Assembly: GCF_004345565.1 (NCBI RefSeq)
Contig: NZ_SLWA01000002.1
Coordinates: 434,001-498,000 of the forward strand
Direction of reading: 5' to 3'
DNA length: 64,000 bases
Source of the DNA: Flavobacterium circumlabens
GTDB lineage: Bacteria; Bacteroidota; Bacteroidia; Flavobacteriales; Flavobacteriaceae
Within the stretch, counting starts at the first letter, position 1, and the number at the start of each line of letters is the position of its first letter. The notes below the pieces were generated by a model, which was given only the letters and a program-made list of their open reading frames with translations, searched no databases and was not told where the DNA came from. Positions 35,102 through 43,940 of the stretch are shown in pieces. The position numbers and the translations under genes are program-made.

Positions 35102-36523
35102 TTAATAAGAATGAAGCAATCTGCCCAAAGTCTGAATCGATTGTCGTAATTCATTGGTCCAGGGCAAACCAAAACTCAGACGCATGCAATTGGAGAACTG
35201 ATCCTGAAAAGAAAAAATCCTACCCGGAGCAATACTGATACGATGTTTCATCGCCAGATGATAAAAATCGGCGGTATCTATTTTTTTATCCAGTTCTACC
35301 CAAAGAAAAAAACCGCCTTGTGGCTGACTCACTTTTGTTCCCGTCGGAAAAGATTCCAGAACCGTGTTGATGTAATTATTGCAATTGTGATTCAGGATCT
35401 GACGAATTTTCCGGAGATGATTCTCATAGCGTCCGTTTTTAAGAAAATCACCCACAACCTCATGCGTGATGGTAGGAGAGGAGAGTGTATGGTAAATTTT
35501 ATTTCTCAGGATTTCCTTTTTAAATTTCCCCGGCGACACCCATCCCACGCGATAACCCGGAGCCAGTGTTTTAGATACCGAACTGCAGCAAAGCACAATA
35601 CCGCTTTCGTCATAGGTTTTGCAATTGGTAGGACGGCTGGAGCCAAAATACAAATCACCATGAATATCGTCTTCAATTAAAGGAACATTATAAAATTCCA
35701 TCAATCGGACAATCTCTTTTTTGTGCTCAACAGGCATCATGCTTCCGGAAGGATTGCTGAAATTACTCATAAGCACACAGGCCTTTACTTTTTTGGTGGA
35801 AATGGCTTTTTTTACGGCATCCAATTCTATTCCTGTTGTCATATTGGTTGGCAGTTCCATGATATATAAGCCCAATGATTTTGACAATTGCAGCAGGCCA
35901 AAATAAGCGGGGCTTTCAATAATAATGGTGTCTCCCGGTTTTGTTAGTGTCATTAAACAATGCGAGATCGCACTTGTACAGCCCGGCGTTGTAATAATAT
36001 CCTCTTCGGTAAGCGACCCGCCCCAGGTAAAAGACCATCTGGCAATTTCCCGTCTTAAATTCGGATTGCCCTGTATTTCTTCATAACTCGTTCCGCTATT
36101 GGGCAAGGAACGCATCGCCTGAATCATTCCTTTGTTTAATTTTGCAATAGGAAGAAGTTCATTCGAAGGAAAACCCAAAGAAAGCATCGTGATATTTTTA
36201 TCGGTCATATTGCCGTAAACCTGATCGATTAAATCTTCGCGGTCAATATTCAGGCATTTTGAAACCGGACTGCTTGAACTCGGTTCCGCAATTACTCTTG
36301 CAGAAGTATTACTCACATAATAACCGGATTGCGGTCTGGATTCGATCAGAGAACGGCTTTCGACTTCATAATAGGCCTTACTGACAGTGCTCATGCTGTA
36401 ACCGGTTTCAGAACAGACTTCCCGAATCGAGGGCAGCTTATCCCCAACATTCAGAACACCCGATTTTATCTGTTTTTCAATTCGGTCCGCAAACTGAAGA
36501 TATAAGTAATTGGAATTTTTCAT
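35102..36523 (-). CDS. MocR/PdxR-type regulator (GntR winged helix plus aminotransferase domain)
   Basis: 473 aa. Residues 1-75 form a GntR winged helix (QFADRIEKQIKSGVLNVGDKLPSIREVCSETGYSMSTVSKAYYEVESR). Residues about 95-473 are a class I aminotransferase-like fold: TPGCTSAISHCLMTL, ESPAYFGLLQL, SNFSNPSGSMMPVEHKK and CCSSVSKTLAPGYRVGWVSPG with the PLP lysine. The final FSNCMRLSFGLPWTNE carries the carboxylate-binding arginine. Such regulators sense PLP or amino compounds and often control a divergent neighbour. Here that is an EamA transporter starting 103 nt away. Confidence 0.92.
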   Translation of the reverse strand: MKNSNYLYLQFADRIEKQIKSGVLNVGDKLPSIREVCSETGYSMSTVSKAYYEVESRSLIESRPQSGYYVSNTSARVIAEPSSSSPVSKCLNIDREDLIDQVYGNMTDKNITMLSLGFPSNELLPIAKLNKGMIQAMRSLPNSGTSYEEIQGNPNLRREIARWSFTWGGSLTEEDIITTPGCTSAISHCLMTLTKPGDTIIIESPAYFGLLQLSKSLGLYIMELPTNMTTGIELDAVKKAISTKKVKACVLMSNFSNPSGSMMPVEHKKEIVRLMEFYNVPLIEDDIHGDLYFGSSRPTNCKTYDESGIVLCCSSVSKTLAPGYRVGWVSPGKFKKEILRNKIYHTLSSPTITHEVVGDFLKNGRYENHLRKIRQILNHNCNNYINTVLESFPTGTKVSQPQGGFFLWVELDKKIDTADFYHLAMKHRISIAPGRIFSFQDQFSNCMRLSFGLPWTNELRQSIQTLGRLLHSY

Positions 36524-36625
36524 AAAAAAAACTGTTATGGTGCAATTTACAAAAACTGTATCTGTATTGCTGTTTTATTTTTATGAAATTTGCTTCATCA
36601 GAAAAATTAACCAAAAACAAACCCC

Positions 36626-37540
36626 GTGAAAACAACAAAATATTATTTAGCTGCGATTACCGCTTACACCATTTGGGGATTTTTTAGCCTGGTGCTAAAA
36701 CCGATCCATGAATACCCTTCATTAGATATTTTGTTCAACCGCGTTTTTAGCTGCAGTATCCTGATGGTATTGATTGTTTTTATTTTTAAAAGAAAAACAG
36801 TCATAGAAACAATCGGTATTTTTAAAGCCTTATCAAAAGCAGAAAAAAGAAAAACACTTTTGTTGAATTTTGGAGGCAGCTTTTTTCTAATGGCCAACTG
36901 GTTTACGTTTATTTATGTCATGAATCATGTGAGCGTTAAAGCAACCTCTCTGGCGTATTTAGTATGTCCGATCTTAACCACATTGCTGGCGTATTTTCTT
37001 TTGCACGAAAAGCTGTCAAAAACACAGTGGATTTCCGTTGGACTTAGTGTTTCAGGCTGTTTACTTTTATCATACACCAATATTATGGATATGGTTTTTA
37101 GTATTGTCATTGGATTGACCTACGCAGCCTATTTGGTAAGTCAGCGTGTCAATAAAGGGTTTGATAAATTTATCATACTCACCTTTCACATTAGTTTGGC
37201 CGGATTGGTTTTGCTGCCTTTTTATCCGGTTTACAGTGGTCCGGTACCAACAGAATTTAAGTTTTATTTCTGTATTGAAACCATTGCCATATTGTTTACC
37301 ATTTTCCCGCTGTTTTTGAATTTATACGCGCTTTCAGGACTTAATTCTTCAACAGTCGGAATGCTTTTAAACATCAATCCGATGATTGCTTTTGCTTTGG
37401 CCGCTTTTGTTTTTAATGAGCAGATTAGCAGCTTACAGATTCTGGCGTATGGTATTATTTTCATCGCAGTTTTGGTATTTAACTCCCATCATCTTTTTGC
37501 CTTGAGAGCGAAATATTTGCCGGTGACTAAAAATACATAA
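36626..37540 (+). CDS. EamA/RarD-type permease
   Basis: 304 aa with about ten hydrophobic segments arranged as two EamA halves. TYAAYLVSQRVNKGFDKF joins the halves, and SGLNSSTVGMLLNINPMIAFALAAFVFNEQISSLQILAYGIIFIAVLVF is typical of the last helices. It resembles RarD (chloramphenicol-sensitive protein) within the drug/metabolite transporter superfamily. The start is GTG (KTTKYYLAAITAYTIWGFFSLVLKPI follows). Divergent orientation to a MocR regulator suggests control by it and a small-metabolite substrate. A terminator is at 37582. Confidence 0.85.
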   Translation: MKTTKYYLAAITAYTIWGFFSLVLKPIHEYPSLDILFNRVFSCSILMVLIVFIFKRKTVIETIGIFKALSKAEKRKTLLLNFGGSFFLMANWFTFIYVMNHVSVKATSLAYLVCPILTTLLAYFLLHEKLSKTQWISVGLSVSGCLLLSYTNIMDMVFSIVIGLTYAAYLVSQRVNKGFDKFIILTFHISLAGLVLLPFYPVYSGPVPTEFKFYFCIETIAILFTIFPLFLNLYALSGLNSSTVGMLLNINPMIAFALAAFVFNEQISSLQILAYGIIFIAVLVFNSHHLFALRAKYLPVTKNT

Positions 37541-37581
37541 TTTCGAAAAGGTAAAATTACCAGAATCTTAACAGCATATTA

Positions 37582-37619
37582 AAACAGGAATGATTATTTT
37601 TCATTTCTGTTTTTTTTTT
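37582..37619 (+). terminator. Terminator after EamA gene
   Basis: AAACAGGAATGA (37582-37593) and TCATTTCTGTTT (37601-37612) with one mismatch, then nine or ten Ts. Confidence 0.85.
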
Positions 37620-37673
37620 GTTTTATCGAAAGACAGTTGAAATTTAATTTCCACAAAAGCACAATATTATTTT

Positions 37674-39935
37674 ATGAAAAATACGAAACTACAAGCCTTT
37701 ATACCTTTATTTTATCTGGTGTGGTCCGATGATCTTCTGACACAGAAAGAGTTTTCTACTTTACAGGAATTTATTCGTTCCCTTACTTTGCTTTCACCTG
37801 AAGAACAGCAATATTTGCTTTCTAAAGTTGATATTTCAAATCCTCCTTCCCGAAATGAACTCGCAGAATGGAAACTGGATATAGAGAAAAGTATTAAAGA
37901 TAAATCTTCCATAAAATCTGTTTTTGATATCGCTGTGGCCCTTTCCGATACCCATCTGGATATTTCAACATTGGAAGCAGATTTTACAAAACTCGAAAAT
38001 GATCTGGGCGTTTTAGGCGAAGAAGTCATTCAGAATTTCAAAACAAAAGCCGATTCCTTTACGGCCAGTTCTCAAACCAACAGTAATTTTGACATTCAAA
38101 AAATTACCGAACTTTTAGACGGTAAAGAAGCCGCAATTATTAAAAAGGTAAAAGCGGTCATTTCACAACCAGAGTTCGCTTACGAAACTTCAACAGATAT
38201 TACTGTTTATCGCGAGACGGTATACAAATGGTGTAAAATCCTGGCCGATGAAAATCTCGGAAACATGGCTTATCCAAAGCAACATGGAGGAGGAGAAAAC
38301 ATAGCCGATTATTTTGCTATTATGGAAACCCTGAGTTATCACGATTTAAGCCTGGTAATCAAATTCGGAGTACAGTTCGGACTTTGGGGAATGAGTGTTC
38401 AGTCGTTAGGAACAGAGAAACATTACGCAAAATATTTAAAAGATATTGGATCATTGAAGCTTCCGGGCTGTTTTGCCATGACCGAGACACATCATGGTTC
38501 CAATGTAAAAGGGCTTGAAACTACAGCGACTTACCATCACGGCAATCAGACTTTTACGATACATACGCCCAATAAAAATGCACAAAAAGAATATATCGGT
38601 AACGCAGCTGTTCATGGACAAATGGCAACTGTTTTTGCCAAACTGATTATTGACGGTCATGATTACGGCGTAAACGCTTTTGTGGTGCCTTTGCGCGATA
38701 CAAACGGCAATACTTTAGCAGGAATTACCATTGGCGATTGCGGCCATAAAATGGGGTTAAACGGCGTTGATAACGGAACAATTAGTTTTGATAAGGTTGA
38801 GATTCCAAAAGAAAACATGCTGGATCGTTTTGCTTCCGTAAACGATAAAGGAGAATTCGAAAGTCCGATTCCGAGCGATAACAGACGTTTCTTTACCATG
38901 CTGGGCACTTTGGTTGGAGGACGAATCGGAATTCCGCGTTCGGCTTTGGCTGCGGCTAAATCAGGACTTACAATTGCCATTCGCTACAGCAATCAGCGCA
39001 GACAATTTGGCCCTGAAGGAGGTTCTGAAGTGCCGATTTTAAATTATCGCATTCACCAACGCAGATTATTGCCGCATTTAGCAAAAACCTACGCGGTACA
39101 TTTTGCCTTGCAATACCTAACGAACCGTTTTCTGAACAGAACCGAATCGGAAATGCAGGAAATTGAAGCTTTGGCGGCCGGAATGAAATCCTATTCGACC
39201 TGGAGTACCAGAGATATTTTGCAGGAATGCCGGGAAGCTATCGGAGGAAAAGGATATTTGTCTGAAAACCGAATTGATGCCCTAAAAAACGATACCGAAA
39301 TATACACCACTTTTGAAGGTGACAATACCGTTCTGATGCAACTCGTTGCTAAAAACCGCTTGTCTGAATTTAGAAAGTCCTTTGGCGAAATGGGATCTTT
39401 GGGCATTATTAATTATGTCTATGAAAATGCAAAAACCGCTATTGCTGAGAAAAATCCAATAGCCACCCGCAGAACAGATGACGAACATTTACTGGACGAT
39501 CAGTTTCACCTGCAGGCATTCGTTCACAGGGAAAAAACAATTCTGGCATCGGCAGCAAGACGTATCAAAAAACTGATCGACGAAGGTCTGGAAGCTTATG
39601 ATGCTTTTAATGTCGTGCAGCACCAAATGATCGATGTAGCGCAGGCTTATCTGGAACGTATTGTTTTAGAGCAGTTTCAGGAAGCCATAAAAGCAGTTGA
39701 AGACGAAAACTCAAAAGCAATATTAACAAAACTGAATCAGCTGTATGCACTTGCCCAGATCGAAAAAAACAAAGGCTGGTATCTCGAAGACGGTTATATG
39801 GAAGCGGTAAAAACCAAAGCCATTCGTAAAATGGTCAATCAGCTTTGCTGGGATATTCGTCCGGATGCCGTATCATTGGTTAATGCTTTTGATATTCCGG
39901 AAAGTTGCCTGGCAGCACCTATTGCGGTTAATTAA
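37674..39935 (+). CDS. Long acyl-CoA dehydrogenase / acyl-CoA oxidase-like flavoprotein
   Basis: 753 aa, well above the 380-600 of common acyl-CoA dehydrogenases and nearer to acyl-CoA oxidases. An extra helical N-terminal region of about 160 residues precedes the core. The core shows CFAMTETHHGSNVKGLETTATY, CGHKMGLNGVDNGTISFDKVEIP, YSNQRRQFGPEGGSEVPILNYRIHQRRL and GGKGYLSENRIDALKNDTEIYTTFEGDNTVLMQLVAKN. FEGDNTVLMQ is the region with the catalytic glutamate in oxidases. It probably introduces the trans-2 double bond in fatty acyl-CoA. It stands alone and is followed by a tandem 14-mer repeat. Confidence 0.88.
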   Translation: MKNTKLQAFIPLFYLVWSDDLLTQKEFSTLQEFIRSLTLLSPEEQQYLLSKVDISNPPSRNELAEWKLDIEKSIKDKSSIKSVFDIAVALSDTHLDISTLEADFTKLENDLGVLGEEVIQNFKTKADSFTASSQTNSNFDIQKITELLDGKEAAIIKKVKAVISQPEFAYETSTDITVYRETVYKWCKILADENLGNMAYPKQHGGGENIADYFAIMETLSYHDLSLVIKFGVQFGLWGMSVQSLGTEKHYAKYLKDIGSLKLPGCFAMTETHHGSNVKGLETTATYHHGNQTFTIHTPNKNAQKEYIGNAAVHGQMATVFAKLIIDGHDYGVNAFVVPLRDTNGNTLAGITIGDCGHKMGLNGVDNGTISFDKVEIPKENMLDRFASVNDKGEFESPIPSDNRRFFTMLGTLVGGRIGIPRSALAAAKSGLTIAIRYSNQRRQFGPEGGSEVPILNYRIHQRRLLPHLAKTYAVHFALQYLTNRFLNRTESEMQEIEALAAGMKSYSTWSTRDILQECREAIGGKGYLSENRIDALKNDTEIYTTFEGDNTVLMQLVAKNRLSEFRKSFGEMGSLGIINYVYENAKTAIAEKNPIATRRTDDEHLLDDQFHLQAFVHREKTILASAARRIKKLIDEGLEAYDAFNVVQHQMIDVAQAYLERIVLEQFQEAIKAVEDENSKAILTKLNQLYALAQIEKNKGWYLEDGYMEAVKTKAIRKMVNQLCWDIRPDAVSLVNAFDIPESCLAAPIAVN

Positions 39936-40033
39936 GAATATAGAGTAAAGAATATAGAGTAAAGAATATAGAGTAAAGAATATAGAGTAAAGAATATAGA
40001 GTAAAGAATATAGAGTAAAGAATATAGAGTAAA
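39936..40033. repeat. Seven perfect tandem copies of a 14-bp unit
   Basis: Unit GAATATAGAGTAAA begins at 39936, 39950, 39964, 39978, 39992, 40006 and 40020, all identical, followed by a partial unit GAGTAAA. It starts one base after the stop codon of the acyl-CoA dehydrogenase gene. Perfect identity implies recent slippage, so copy number likely varies between strains. It has no dyad symmetry, spacers or similarity to CRISPR repeats. Confidence 0.97.
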
Positions 40034-40061
40034 GAGTAAAGAAAATAGACTTTTTTAAGAG

Positions 40062-40098
40062 CTCTGTGAAGGTTTTAAACTTTGACAGAGTTTTTTTT
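40062..40098 (+). terminator. Terminator-like hairpin with T-run
   Basis: CTCTGT (40062-40067) and ACAGAG (40085-40090) with further imperfect pairing inside, then eight Ts. It probably ends the acyl-CoA dehydrogenase transcript beyond the tandem repeat. Confidence 0.7.
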
Positions 40099-40110
40099 AT
40101 CCCAAAGTTT

Positions 40111-40137
40111 GTGATTTCTCCTTCGTCGAAATGACAC
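40111..40137 (-). repeat. REP-like dispersed element (GTCATTTCGACGAAGGAGAA type)
   Basis: Read on the minus strand this is GTCATTTCGACGAAGGAGAA plus a few bases, a sequence I recognise as common between genes in Flavobacteriaceae. TGACACAAA then recurs, and AATCTGCTCAATCTGCCAAATCTGC words lead to 40185. The remaining gap to 40235 has no gene. Confidence 0.6.
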
Positions 40138-40235
40138 AAAATGACACAAATGAGAAAAATCTGCTCAATCTGCCAAATCTGCGTGAAATAAAAATCTTTA
40201 ATGAACTTACATCACTTATATGGTAAAAAAAAGTA

Positions 40236-40982
40236 TTACCAGCTTCCCTTTAAACCTTCTTTTAAGGCAGCATTGTATTTTTCAAGATCGAAACTATACA
40301 AATCAGGTGCTTTGTGCGCGCCTCCTTTTCTCGATTCGTCTAATTTTGTGAGGATATCGTAACGCAGAATTTTTCTGTAAAAATTTCCCCGGTTTAATTT
40401 CTTGCCTAAAATGGCTTCATATAATTTTTGCAGTTCCGGCATGGTAAATTTCTCAGGAAGAAGATTGTAACCTATCGGATGATTGTTTAATTGTTCCCGA
40501 AGCGTAAGTAAAGCCCTTTCTAAAATGGTTCTGTGGTCCATCATAAATTCGGGCAATTCAGCAATAGATTTCCATTCACAGGCAGTAGAATACTGATCGA
40601 TAATTAATTTCACATTGGTGTATTCGGCCAAAGCATAATACCCGATCGAAACAAAGCGCTGTTTATTCCAAAGCGTATCAGCATATCCCTCAAAAGCACT
40701 TTCAGAACGTTTTAAATTTCCAAAAGTATAAAATTGCTGCAAGTAGATATTTTCAGTTCCGGTTCTGTCTTTCAGGATGCGTATTGCGGCATCATCTACA
40801 TTCTCTTCTTTACCGACATACCCGCCGGGAAGTCCCCAGCTGAACTGATCTTTCATTTTAAGCAGCAACACCTGAAGCGTCGTTTCGTGAAAACTGAAAA
40901 TAACGCAGTCAATAGAAAGCGTCGGAATATATTTATTCCAGGACTCTTCAGATTGCTGTTCAAGTATTCTTTTAAATTCCAT
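40236..40982 (-). CDS. Nudix-domain transcription regulator (NrtR/AraR-like)
   Basis: 248 aa: a Nudix fold (about 20-150) plus a C-terminal winged helix (YNLLPEKFTMPELQKLYEAILGKKLNRGNFYRKILRYDIL). The Nudix box is GGYVGKEENVDDAAIRILKD followed by RTGTE. The leading Gly, first Glu and the Arg are kept, but the catalytic REUxEE glutamates are replaced (Ile, Asp, Arg), so hydrolysis is unlikely. Nudix-winged-helix proteins of this plan regulate NAD or sugar genes (NrtR, AraR of Bacteroides). Being divergent from a GH3 glycosidase, it likely controls glycoside use with a sugar ligand. Confidence 0.85.
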   Translation of the reverse strand: MEFKRILEQQSEESWNKYIPTLSIDCVIFSFHETTLQVLLLKMKDQFSWGLPGGYVGKEENVDDAAIRILKDRTGTENIYLQQFYTFGNLKRSESAFEGYADTLWNKQRFVSIGYYALAEYTNVKLIIDQYSTACEWKSIAELPEFMMDHRTILERALLTLREQLNNHPIGYNLLPEKFTMPELQKLYEAILGKKLNRGNFYRKILRYDILTKLDESRKGGAHKAPDLYSFDLEKYNAALKEGLKGSW

Positions 40983-41411
40983 TTGGCAGAAGTATTTCCA
41001 AATTTAGTTTTTTGAATGGAACAAGTCAAATTATTTAAAATTTTTCTGACAATTTATTCTTCGCATAAAAAAATATTTGATTTTCAAATTTGTTATTTCA
41101 CTGTCTTTTCGTTTACTGTTTTTTTAAAGTAAAATTAATTTTTCGGCTAATTTCAATATTTTACGCAAACGAAATAGCTGTTTTTGCACTTCATTTTGAT
41201 AAATCGGTTATAGATTTTATTTTTCTTTTTATTTAATTTTTAAATGCTATTAATTTGATAATGAAAATTATACGGTATTTATTTGCTGATATGAGAAATT
41301 GTAATTAATATTGCTTCATAAGGAAGCAATGAAATTTCACAATTAATAAACTGATTGGAAAAACAGCAGAAATTACAAGGATTTTTAAACTAATGAACTA
41401 ATCTCTACAGC
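40983..41411. promoter_or_regulatory. 429-nt regulatory gap, Nudix regulator / GH3
   Basis: No ORF. On the minus strand TTTG (41027-41030), a 20-nt gap and TAAATTTG (40999-41006) make a good promoter for the regulator. On the plus strand ATTGCTTC (41310-41317) and GAAGCAAT (41323-41330) form a perfect 8-bp hairpin. It is enclosed by AATTGT (41297-41302) and ACAATT (41339-41344), giving a two-tier structure about 70 nt before the GH3 start. No exact TAnnTTTG was found for GH3. The rest is very AT-rich. Confidence 0.6.
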
Positions 41412-43862
41412 ATGAAACACAAAATTATAAAAACAGCGAGAGTATCACTTTTGACCGCATTGGTACTTTCAAACTTATCCTTTAATACAGTGACGGATGA
41501 TATAAATGAACCGCCGTTAATTACCATTAAAGGTTTTACGTTTAAAGATTTCAATAAAAACGGAAAATTAGACCCGTGGGAAGATACCCGACTTTCTGTA
41601 AATACAAGAATTGACGCGATTATAAAAGAAATGACCAATGCAGAAAAGGCAGAACTGCTTATCGGAACCGGAATGCCGGGAATAGAAGTACTTACGGGTC
41701 CTATTGGAGATTCTAAAAAAGGGTTGGTTCCGGGAGCTGCCGGCGGAACTGCTGCTTTTGAGCGTTTCGGAATTCCAGCCACAGTTGTTGCCGATGGCCC
41801 AGCGGGTTTAAGAATTCAGCCAACCAGAGATAATGATACAAAAACCTATTATGCAACGGCATTTCCGGTTGGAACGGCTTTGGCTTCGACCTGGAATAAA
41901 GCGCTTTTGGAAGAAGTTGGAAAAGCAATGGGTAATGAGGTAAAAGAATATGGTGTTGACGTTTTATTGGCACCAGCTTTAAACATCCACCGAAATCCTT
42001 TAAACGGGAGAAACTTCGAATATTATTCTGAAGATCCCCTGATTTCAGGAAAAACGGCAGCAGCAATCGTAAACGGAATTCAGTCGCAGGGCGTGGGAAC
42101 TTCGATTAAACACTTTGCAGTTAATAATGAAGAAACCAACCGTTTAACAATTAATGCGCATGTATCTGAAAGAGCGATTCGAGAATTGTACTTAAAAGGT
42201 TTTGAAATCACAGTGAAAGAATCGCAGCCGTGGACTGTAATGTCATCTTACAATAAACTTAACGGCGAATATACTTCTGCCAGAAAAGATTTACTGACTG
42301 AAGTTTTAAGAAACGAATGGGGTTTTAAGGGTATTGTAATGACAGACTGGTTTGGCGGTTTTCCGGGATTTGAAAGTATTAGAGATGGTTCAAATTCTGA
42401 AGTAGTAAAACAAATGATTGCCGGAAATGATCTTTTGATGCCAGGAATTCCGGTACAGAAAAAGGCATTATTAGAAGCCTTAAATTCAGGAAAACTTTCT
42501 CAGGAAGTGGCAAATACAAATGCAAAAAGAATTTTAGAATATATTTTCCGCACCCCAACTTTTGCAAAATACAAATACAGCGATAAACCTAATTTAACAA
42601 AAAATGCCGAGGTAACCAGAAATGCAGCGGCTGAGGGAATAGTTTTGCTTAAAAACACCAATAGTGCATTACCTTTTGCCGACAAACAAAAAGAAGTTGC
42701 TGTATTTGGCGTTACGTCTTATGCGTGGATTACAGGCGGAACCGGAAGCGGTAGCGTAAATAACAAACACACGGTTTCCCTTTTAGAAGGTTTAAATGCT
42801 GCAGGTTACAAATTAGATAAGGAATTAGTTGATTTGTATAAACCATACGCTGATAAAGAAGTACTTGCTGAAAAGGAAAGAAGAAAAGAAAAAGGAGTTA
42901 TGGCTTTGCCTGAAAGACTTCCTGAATTGAAATTGGATGATGCTTTTATTGCTAAAAAAGCGGCAAGTTCTGAAATTGCATTCGTGACTTTGGGAAGAAA
43001 CTCTGGAGAGTTTAACGACAGAGTTGTTGATAATGACTTTAATCTGGCCACAGAAGAACTTGAAATGCTGGATAAAATCTCAACTGCTTTTCATGCAAAA
43101 GGAAAAAAAGTAGTGGTGATCCTAAATATAGGCGGTGTAATCGAGACAGCCTCGTGGAAAGATAAAGCAGATGCTATTTTATTAGCGTGGCAGCCAGGGC
43201 AGGAAGGCGGACATTCGGTTGCGGATGTCGTTTCCGGGAAGATCAATCCGTCCGGAAAACTGACCATGACATTTCCTGTAAAATATGCGGATACGCCTTC
43301 AGCCAAAAACTTTCCGGGATTGCCAGCTGATAATCCAAAAGAAGTGACTTATGAAGAAGGAGTGTATGTCGGATACCGATATTTCAGCACTTTTAATGTA
43401 AAGCCATCGTATGAATTTGGATATGGAAATTCGTATACAACTTTTGATTATTCGAATGTGAAAGTAAGCGCTCCGGTTTTTAAAGATAAACTGACCGTTT
43501 CGGTAACGGTAAAAAACACCGGAAAAACAGCAGGAAAAGAAGTTGTTCAGGTCTATCTTGCTGCTCCGTCTAAATCTATTGACAAACCAAAAGAAGAATT
43601 GAAAGCTTTTGGCAAAACCAAAGAATTAAAACCAGAGGAAAGCCAAACCCTGACTTTTACACTATCGCCAAAAGATTTAGCATCATTTTTAGAAAATAAA
43701 AGTGCGTGGATTGCCGAAGCCGGAACGTATAAAGTTTTGGTGGGAGCCTCTTCTTTAAACATCAAACAAACAGCTGAGTTCACCGTAGCAAATGAAATTA
43801 CCGTTGAAAAAGTAAAGAAAGCCTTTGACTTAGATAGCAAATTCACAGAATTGAAACCGTAA
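41412..43862 (+). CDS. GH3 family beta-glycosidase with EF-hand-like insert
   Basis: 816 aa, secreted. After a signal-like N-terminus comes a 12-residue loop DFNKNGKLDPWE (46-57) that fits a calcium-binding EF-hand. The GH3 barrel shows VVADGPAGLRIQP, NIHRNPLNGRNFEYYSEDP, SIKHFAVNNEETNR and the nucleophile Asp312 in GIVMTDWFGGFPG. The (alpha/beta)6 domain and a C-terminal fibronectin-like domain (VTVKNTGKTAGKEVVQVYLAAP) follow. It is probably a beta-glucosidase or beta-xylosidase; the exact sugar is not readable. A divergent Nudix regulator is the likely controller. Confidence 0.92.
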   Translation: MKHKIIKTARVSLLTALVLSNLSFNTVTDDINEPPLITIKGFTFKDFNKNGKLDPWEDTRLSVNTRIDAIIKEMTNAEKAELLIGTGMPGIEVLTGPIGDSKKGLVPGAAGGTAAFERFGIPATVVADGPAGLRIQPTRDNDTKTYYATAFPVGTALASTWNKALLEEVGKAMGNEVKEYGVDVLLAPALNIHRNPLNGRNFEYYSEDPLISGKTAAAIVNGIQSQGVGTSIKHFAVNNEETNRLTINAHVSERAIRELYLKGFEITVKESQPWTVMSSYNKLNGEYTSARKDLLTEVLRNEWGFKGIVMTDWFGGFPGFESIRDGSNSEVVKQMIAGNDLLMPGIPVQKKALLEALNSGKLSQEVANTNAKRILEYIFRTPTFAKYKYSDKPNLTKNAEVTRNAAAEGIVLLKNTNSALPFADKQKEVAVFGVTSYAWITGGTGSGSVNNKHTVSLLEGLNAAGYKLDKELVDLYKPYADKEVLAEKERRKEKGVMALPERLPELKLDDAFIAKKAASSEIAFVTLGRNSGEFNDRVVDNDFNLATEELEMLDKISTAFHAKGKKVVVILNIGGVIETASWKDKADAILLAWQPGQEGGHSVADVVSGKINPSGKLTMTFPVKYADTPSAKNFPGLPADNPKEVTYEEGVYVGYRYFSTFNVKPSYEFGYGNSYTTFDYSNVKVSAPVFKDKLTVSVTVKNTGKTAGKEVVQVYLAAPSKSIDKPKEELKAFGKTKELKPEESQTLTFTLSPKDLASFLENKSAWIAEAGTYKVLVGASSLNIKQTAEFTVANEITVEKVKKAFDLDSKFTELKP

Positions 43863-43889
43863 TGAACAGACGATTTTGATTTTTAAAGT

Positions 43890-43940
43890 ATCGTTCCCCT
43901 TCTACGTTCCCTTTGGATGTAGCAGTGGAACGATTTTTTT
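43890..43940. terminator. Nested terminator between GH3 and CHMI genes
   Basis: ATCGTTCC (43890-43897) and GGAACGAT (43927-43934) enclose an inner CTAC/GTAG pair, followed by seven Ts. Confidence 0.85.

Noticed and set aside
39936..40033. Possible CRISPR array
   Set aside because: Units are adjacent without spacers, only 14 bp, and no cas gene is near.
39873..40139. Minus-strand ORF with repeated LYSIFFT units
   Set aside because: It is only the translation of the 14-bp tandem repeat and a REP-like element; no start context and no other protein-like part.
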